Shown one piece after another: positions 56,201 through 57,475 of a stretch of 57,475 nucleotides of DNA. The notes beneath the pieces were generated by a model. The model did no database searches. It was not told where the DNA came from and was given only the letters and a program-made list of their open reading frames with translations. The position numbers were made by a program, and so were the translations under genes. Each line of letters opens with the position of its first letter. Within the stretch, counting starts at the first letter, position 1. The stretch comes from Mycolicibacter kumamotonensis (GTDB lineage: Bacteria; Actinomycetota; Actinomycetes; Mycobacteriales; Mycobacteriaceae): contig NZ_MVHU01000030.1 in NCBI RefSeq assembly GCF_002086285.1, positions 1-57,475 on the forward strand, given 5' to 3'.

Positions 56201-57475
56201 GCCACCGGTCCCGCCGGCCGCGATGCCACCGGAGCCGCCGTTACCGCCCGCGCCACCCGCGCCCGCGCCGCCGCCGTTGCCGCCCGCGCCGTCATAGAGG
56301 TACGCGTCGTCGGCTGCGCCACCGTTACCGCCGGCGCCACCACGACCGCCGGCACCACCGGCGCCGCCGTTGCCGGAGTTCGCGCCGCCGGCCCCACCGG
56401 CGCCGCCGTCGCCACCGGCCGCACCGGACCCACCGGTGGTGCCATCGATGCCGGCGGTGACCCCGTCGGCTCCGGATGCGCCGTTACCGCCGGCGCCGCC
56501 GGCCCCACCGTCACCGTCGTTACCGGCCGCGCCACCGTTACCACCGGTGCCGCCGGCCTGGGCGACGTCACCGGCGAGCAGTTCACCGTCGCCGCCCTTA
56601 CCGCCCGCGCCACCGTTGCCGCCGCCGGCGGCCGCACCGGCCGCGCCGCTGTCGGCTTGGGTGGTGTTGTCCGCGTTCCAGCCACCGGCACCGCCGGCAC
56701 CTGCCGAACCGCGGTTGCCACCGTGGCCGCCTTGCCCGCCGGAACCGGCAGTGGCGTTGTTGCCGCCGCCCGCGCCGTCTCCGCCGTTACCGCCGTTGCC
56801 GCCGTTGCCGGCCGCACCACCGACACCGCCGGCACCGCCGTCGCCCTGGATGCCCGCGTTACCCGCGGTCGCGGTGCCACCGGCACCACCCTGGCCACCG
56901 ACACCACCGGCGCCACCGTCACCGCCGCTGCCGGCGTCGACCCCGGCACCACCGTCGCCGCCGCTGCCGGCCACGGCGTCGATCCCGTCGTCGCCGTCGA
57001 GGCCGTGGCCGCCCGCACCGCCGGTGCCGCCTACGCCGCCGGCGCCGCCGTTGCCGCCGTTACCCGAGACGGTGCCACCGGCACCACCGCTACCTCCGGC
57101 GCCGCCGGCGCCGCCGGTGCCACCGGCGGTGCCGTTACCGCTGAGATCGGTGCCACCGCTGTGACCGGTTGCGCCCTGGCCGCCGGCGCCTCCGTTGCCA
57201 CCGTTGCCGGTCGCGTTGCCGGCATCACCACCGTCACCACCGCGGCCACCGTCTTGCACGGTGCCATCCGCGAGGACTTCCCCGTTGCCACCGACACCGC
57301 CATTGCCACCGTTGCCCACGGCGCCGTCCACACCAGTAGCACCCGACGCCGCCTGCCCCACACCACTAGAACCACCCGCACCGCCGGCACCACCAGAGCC
57401 CGCAGTCGACCCCGCCGCACTACCACCCCTACCGCCGGCACCAGCCGCCGCCCCGGTACCACCACCCGCACCAGC
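50204..57475 (-). CDS. Giant PGRS-type glycine-rich protein, N-terminus outside window
   Basis: The frame runs from the stop at 50204 through the window end (over 2,420 codons), so no start or PE domain can be seen; GTG 57359-57361 is only an internal codon. Composition is GGxGG/GGAGGxGG throughout, as in PE_PGRS proteins. Ten anchor segments of the type LLADGT-x-QxGG recur every 626-697 bp (about 210 or 231 residues), each accompanied by a D-x-D-G-N-G motif, which could bind calcium. The C-terminal 1 kb lacks these modules. The plus strand is a chain of Pro-rich shadow frames. Surface or secreted location is the family expectation. Confidence 0.8.
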   Translation of the reverse strand, partial: AGAGGGTGAAAGAGGRGGSAAGSTAGSGGAGGAGGSSGVGQAASGATGVDGAVGNGGNGGVGGNGEVLADGTVQDGGRGGDGGDAGNATGNGGNGGAGGQGATGHSGGTDLSGNGTAGGTGGAGGAGGSGGAGGTVSGNGGNGGAGGVGGTGGAGGHGLDGDDGIDAVAGSGGDGGAGVDAGSGGDGGAGGVGGQGGAGGTATAGNAGIQGDGGAGGVGGAAGNGGNGGNGGDGAGGGNNATAGSGGQGGHGGNRGSAGAGGAGGWNADNTTQADSGAAGAAAGGGNGGAGGKGGDGELLAGDVAQAGGTGGNGGAAGNDGDGGAGGAGGNGASGADGVTAGIDGTTGGSGAAGGDGGAGGAGGANSGNGGAGGAGGRGGAGGNGGAADDAYLYDGAGGNGGGAGAGGAGGNGGSGGIAAGGTGGAGGAAGDGGNAGTAAVGGQGSGGGGGANAGNGGNGGDGAVGGTAGKAGVGGLGVVGGAAGAEGTAGDNTDGADGGRGGDGVGLIDGTNTGQGGGAGGAGGNAGAVGNGGMGGTGGTGATVDGSTDIDGNGTDGATGGVGGDGGQGGAGGTVSGNGGAGGFGGIGGQGGAGGAGADATVADTDGGNGGNAGAGGNGGNGGQGGTATNGAGGAGGTSGYGGNGGVAGVGGKGLGGGGGAVAGNGGSGGGGAEGGLAGTAGTGGTGTTNGAAGQSGLDGIASDGGAGGQGGAGEGLIDGTNTGQGGGNGGAGGNAAAVGNGGAGGAGGIGATVDGITGVDGHGTEGAVGGVGGDGGTGGLGGTTSGNGGAGGNGGAGGKGGAGGAGADATVADTAGGNGGSAGAGGAGGNGGQGGAASAGVGGVGGDAGDGGAGGAAGVGGTGLGGGGGTNAGAGGAGGDGADGAAAGAAGLGGTGTDGDGAVGNDGAAGLGSDGGAGGNGGIGEGVIGGTDIGQGGGAGGHGGNAATVGNGGAGGTGGAGAAGIAGITDLDGNGTNGTHGGAGGVGGVGGAGGTAAGNGGAGGQGGAGGAGGNAGHGADGISGSPVTVGTGASGADGTDGGNGGIGGNGGVGGDGGAGGTAVNGNAGAAGAGGVGGDAGNAGNAGNGGRGADGTGGGSGAVAGSGGNGGAGGDRGAAGTAGAGGWDAGHTSQAAGGNAGAAAIGGNGGAGGKGGTGVLLADGTAQAGGAGGHGGDAGTIGTGGAGGNGGAGATGAVGSTATANGGTGGNGAAGGHAGNGGAGGSISGNGGQGGVGGAGGNGGAGGAGVQGIAGADAVAGSGGNGSDGTDGGNGGNGGVGGTGGNGGHGGSATNGVAGLNGSGGIGGNGGASGTAGNGGDGGAGAGGGANDTAGHGGNGGAGGDRGVGGAAGKGGLNGDGVTYRADGAIGADGGGGNGGNGGAGGHGALLADGTTGQAGGYGGNGGAAGSIGTGGAGGAGGNGGNGVVGGTDLDGNGTTGGNGGVGGAGGNGGQGGTTSGAGGVGGAGGTGGSGGNGGDGVLGVAGGTGGNGGLGGNAAAGGAGGLGGDATHGAGGVGGAGGNAGNAGNGGVGGDGGAGGTGAAAGTGGNGGVGGDRSVGGAGGAGGTGQGGVQAADGAIGTDGAGGDGGAGGNGGDGQLLPDGSAQDGGAGGKGGAAGAIGTGGAGGNGGAGTAGVDGITNGDGDGTNGTAGGNGGSGGAGGAGGTTSGNGGAGGHGGVGGAGGHGGAGLNATDGADAAANSGGNGGDGGDATSTNGSGGAGGAGGNGGAGGEATNGNTGAAGAGGEGGAGGNTGDGANGGNGGAGAGGGANQVAGNGGNGGHGGIAGTAGQGGAGGTGGDGTVAANGVDGSVLGGNGGNGGAGGHGQIVGGVSQAGGNGGSGGAAGTVGQGGAGGDGGAGAAGLAGTTDVDGNGSDGTAGAAGGNGGVGGAGGTNGGDGGAGGKGGIGGAGGVGGNAANGTAGTNAAAGSGANGGNGGDASGAAGNGGAGGAGGNGGVGGVANVGNNGADGEGGVGGDGGAGGNAGVGGRGGDGAGGGSNAVAGSGGNGGNSNSTAGAGGEAGAGGLAGDGITEADSGAAGAAGAIAAGGTGGNGGNGVTLGNGQAQAGGHGGTGGNATGEFGNGGAGGNGGNGANGTNGTNAVNGAGAAGGNGGNGGAAGQHGTGGTGGNAGNGGNAGANTSVGANGAAGVNAPKDPQGQVMAGGTGGNGAKGATGFAGGAGGVGGVGGAGGTISGDGGQGGLGGDGGMGGKGGTGGNGGVGGTGGAGGLGLPGRQGGTGGEGGQGGDGGVGGNAGQGGAGGVALGDGKSGAHGAGGEAGKGGLGGNAGVGGAGGAGGAGYNGLAGQGTGGGGAGGAGGNGGVGGTGGQGGLNTDGTHGQGGSGGQGGAGGKGSNGASKPSKAGFAGRGGNGGDGGAGGANGDGVLGSPGKAGVPGGNSSGSTVGTGGAGGAGGTGAP

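Noticed and set aside
50619..57164. Long Pro-rich plus-strand ORFs opposite the PGRS gene
   Set aside because: They are mirror frames of GGxGG codons, with no starts, RBS or motif.

Overview
The window reads as chromosome of a Mycobacterium/Mycolicibacterium species. The evidence is a GC-rich genome, a giant PGRS-type Gly-rich gene at the right edge, many -10 boxes that end 6-8 nt before the start codon (leaderless mRNAs), and a gene order that, from memory, matches the M. tuberculosis Rv3752c-Rv3765c and Rv3772-Rv3777 neighbourhoods. No database could be searched; homology calls rest on motifs and recall.

Left flank (1-14174): a DUF4333-type protein, tRNA-Ser(CGA), tadA with its partner gene, tyrA, a glycolipid-binding-like protein, a LapA-like membrane protein, a histidine phosphatase, an alkylsulfatase-type MBL hydrolase, a short proline-rich ORF, the TcrYX-like two-component system, a SnoaL protein, an APH-type kinase, an M20 amidohydrolase, and a HTH gene followed by three tandem paralogous membrane proteins.

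Mobile element (14175-39140, about 25 kb): an integrative element inserted at the 3' end of tRNA-Arg(ACG), bounded by 37-bp direct repeats. It carries a tyrosine integrase next to attR with an XRE regulator and an excisionase-like HTH; a P-loop replication-type ATPase behind a region of repeated hairpins; a GIY-YIG-like protein; a DUF2637 (Spd-like) membrane protein; a transfer operon with an FtsK/TraB-type translocase, three membrane/coiled-coil proteins and a possible RuvC-like protein; and a block of secreted proteins with a zinc-protease lipoprotein, a degenerate paralogue lacking its active site, and a pair resembling type VII secretion substrates. There are no capsid, tail or VirB4 genes, so it looks like an actinobacterial integrative conjugative element (AICE-like). 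The tetramer CCGG is almost absent inside it (4 found by eye) although it occurs about once per line of sequence in the flanks. A 340-bp nested palindrome, phased 11-bp iterons ahead of the transfer operon and paired CGTTCGA arm sites near both ends are candidate cis-acting sites.

Right flank (39141-57475): tRNA-Ser(GCT), a HisC2-type aminotransferase operon, a TerC protein, a TIGR03086 protein, a tightly overlapping operon (echA21, SMR transporter, TesB thioesterase, lipE), a LysR regulator, a DUF3052-like protein, tRNA-Ser(TGA), a phage-type GH25 lysin lying between that tRNA and a decayed tRNA-Ser copy, a quinone oxidoreductase, intergenic palindrome/VNTR sequence, and a PGRS-like gene of more than 2,400 codons built from ten higher-order modules that runs off the window.
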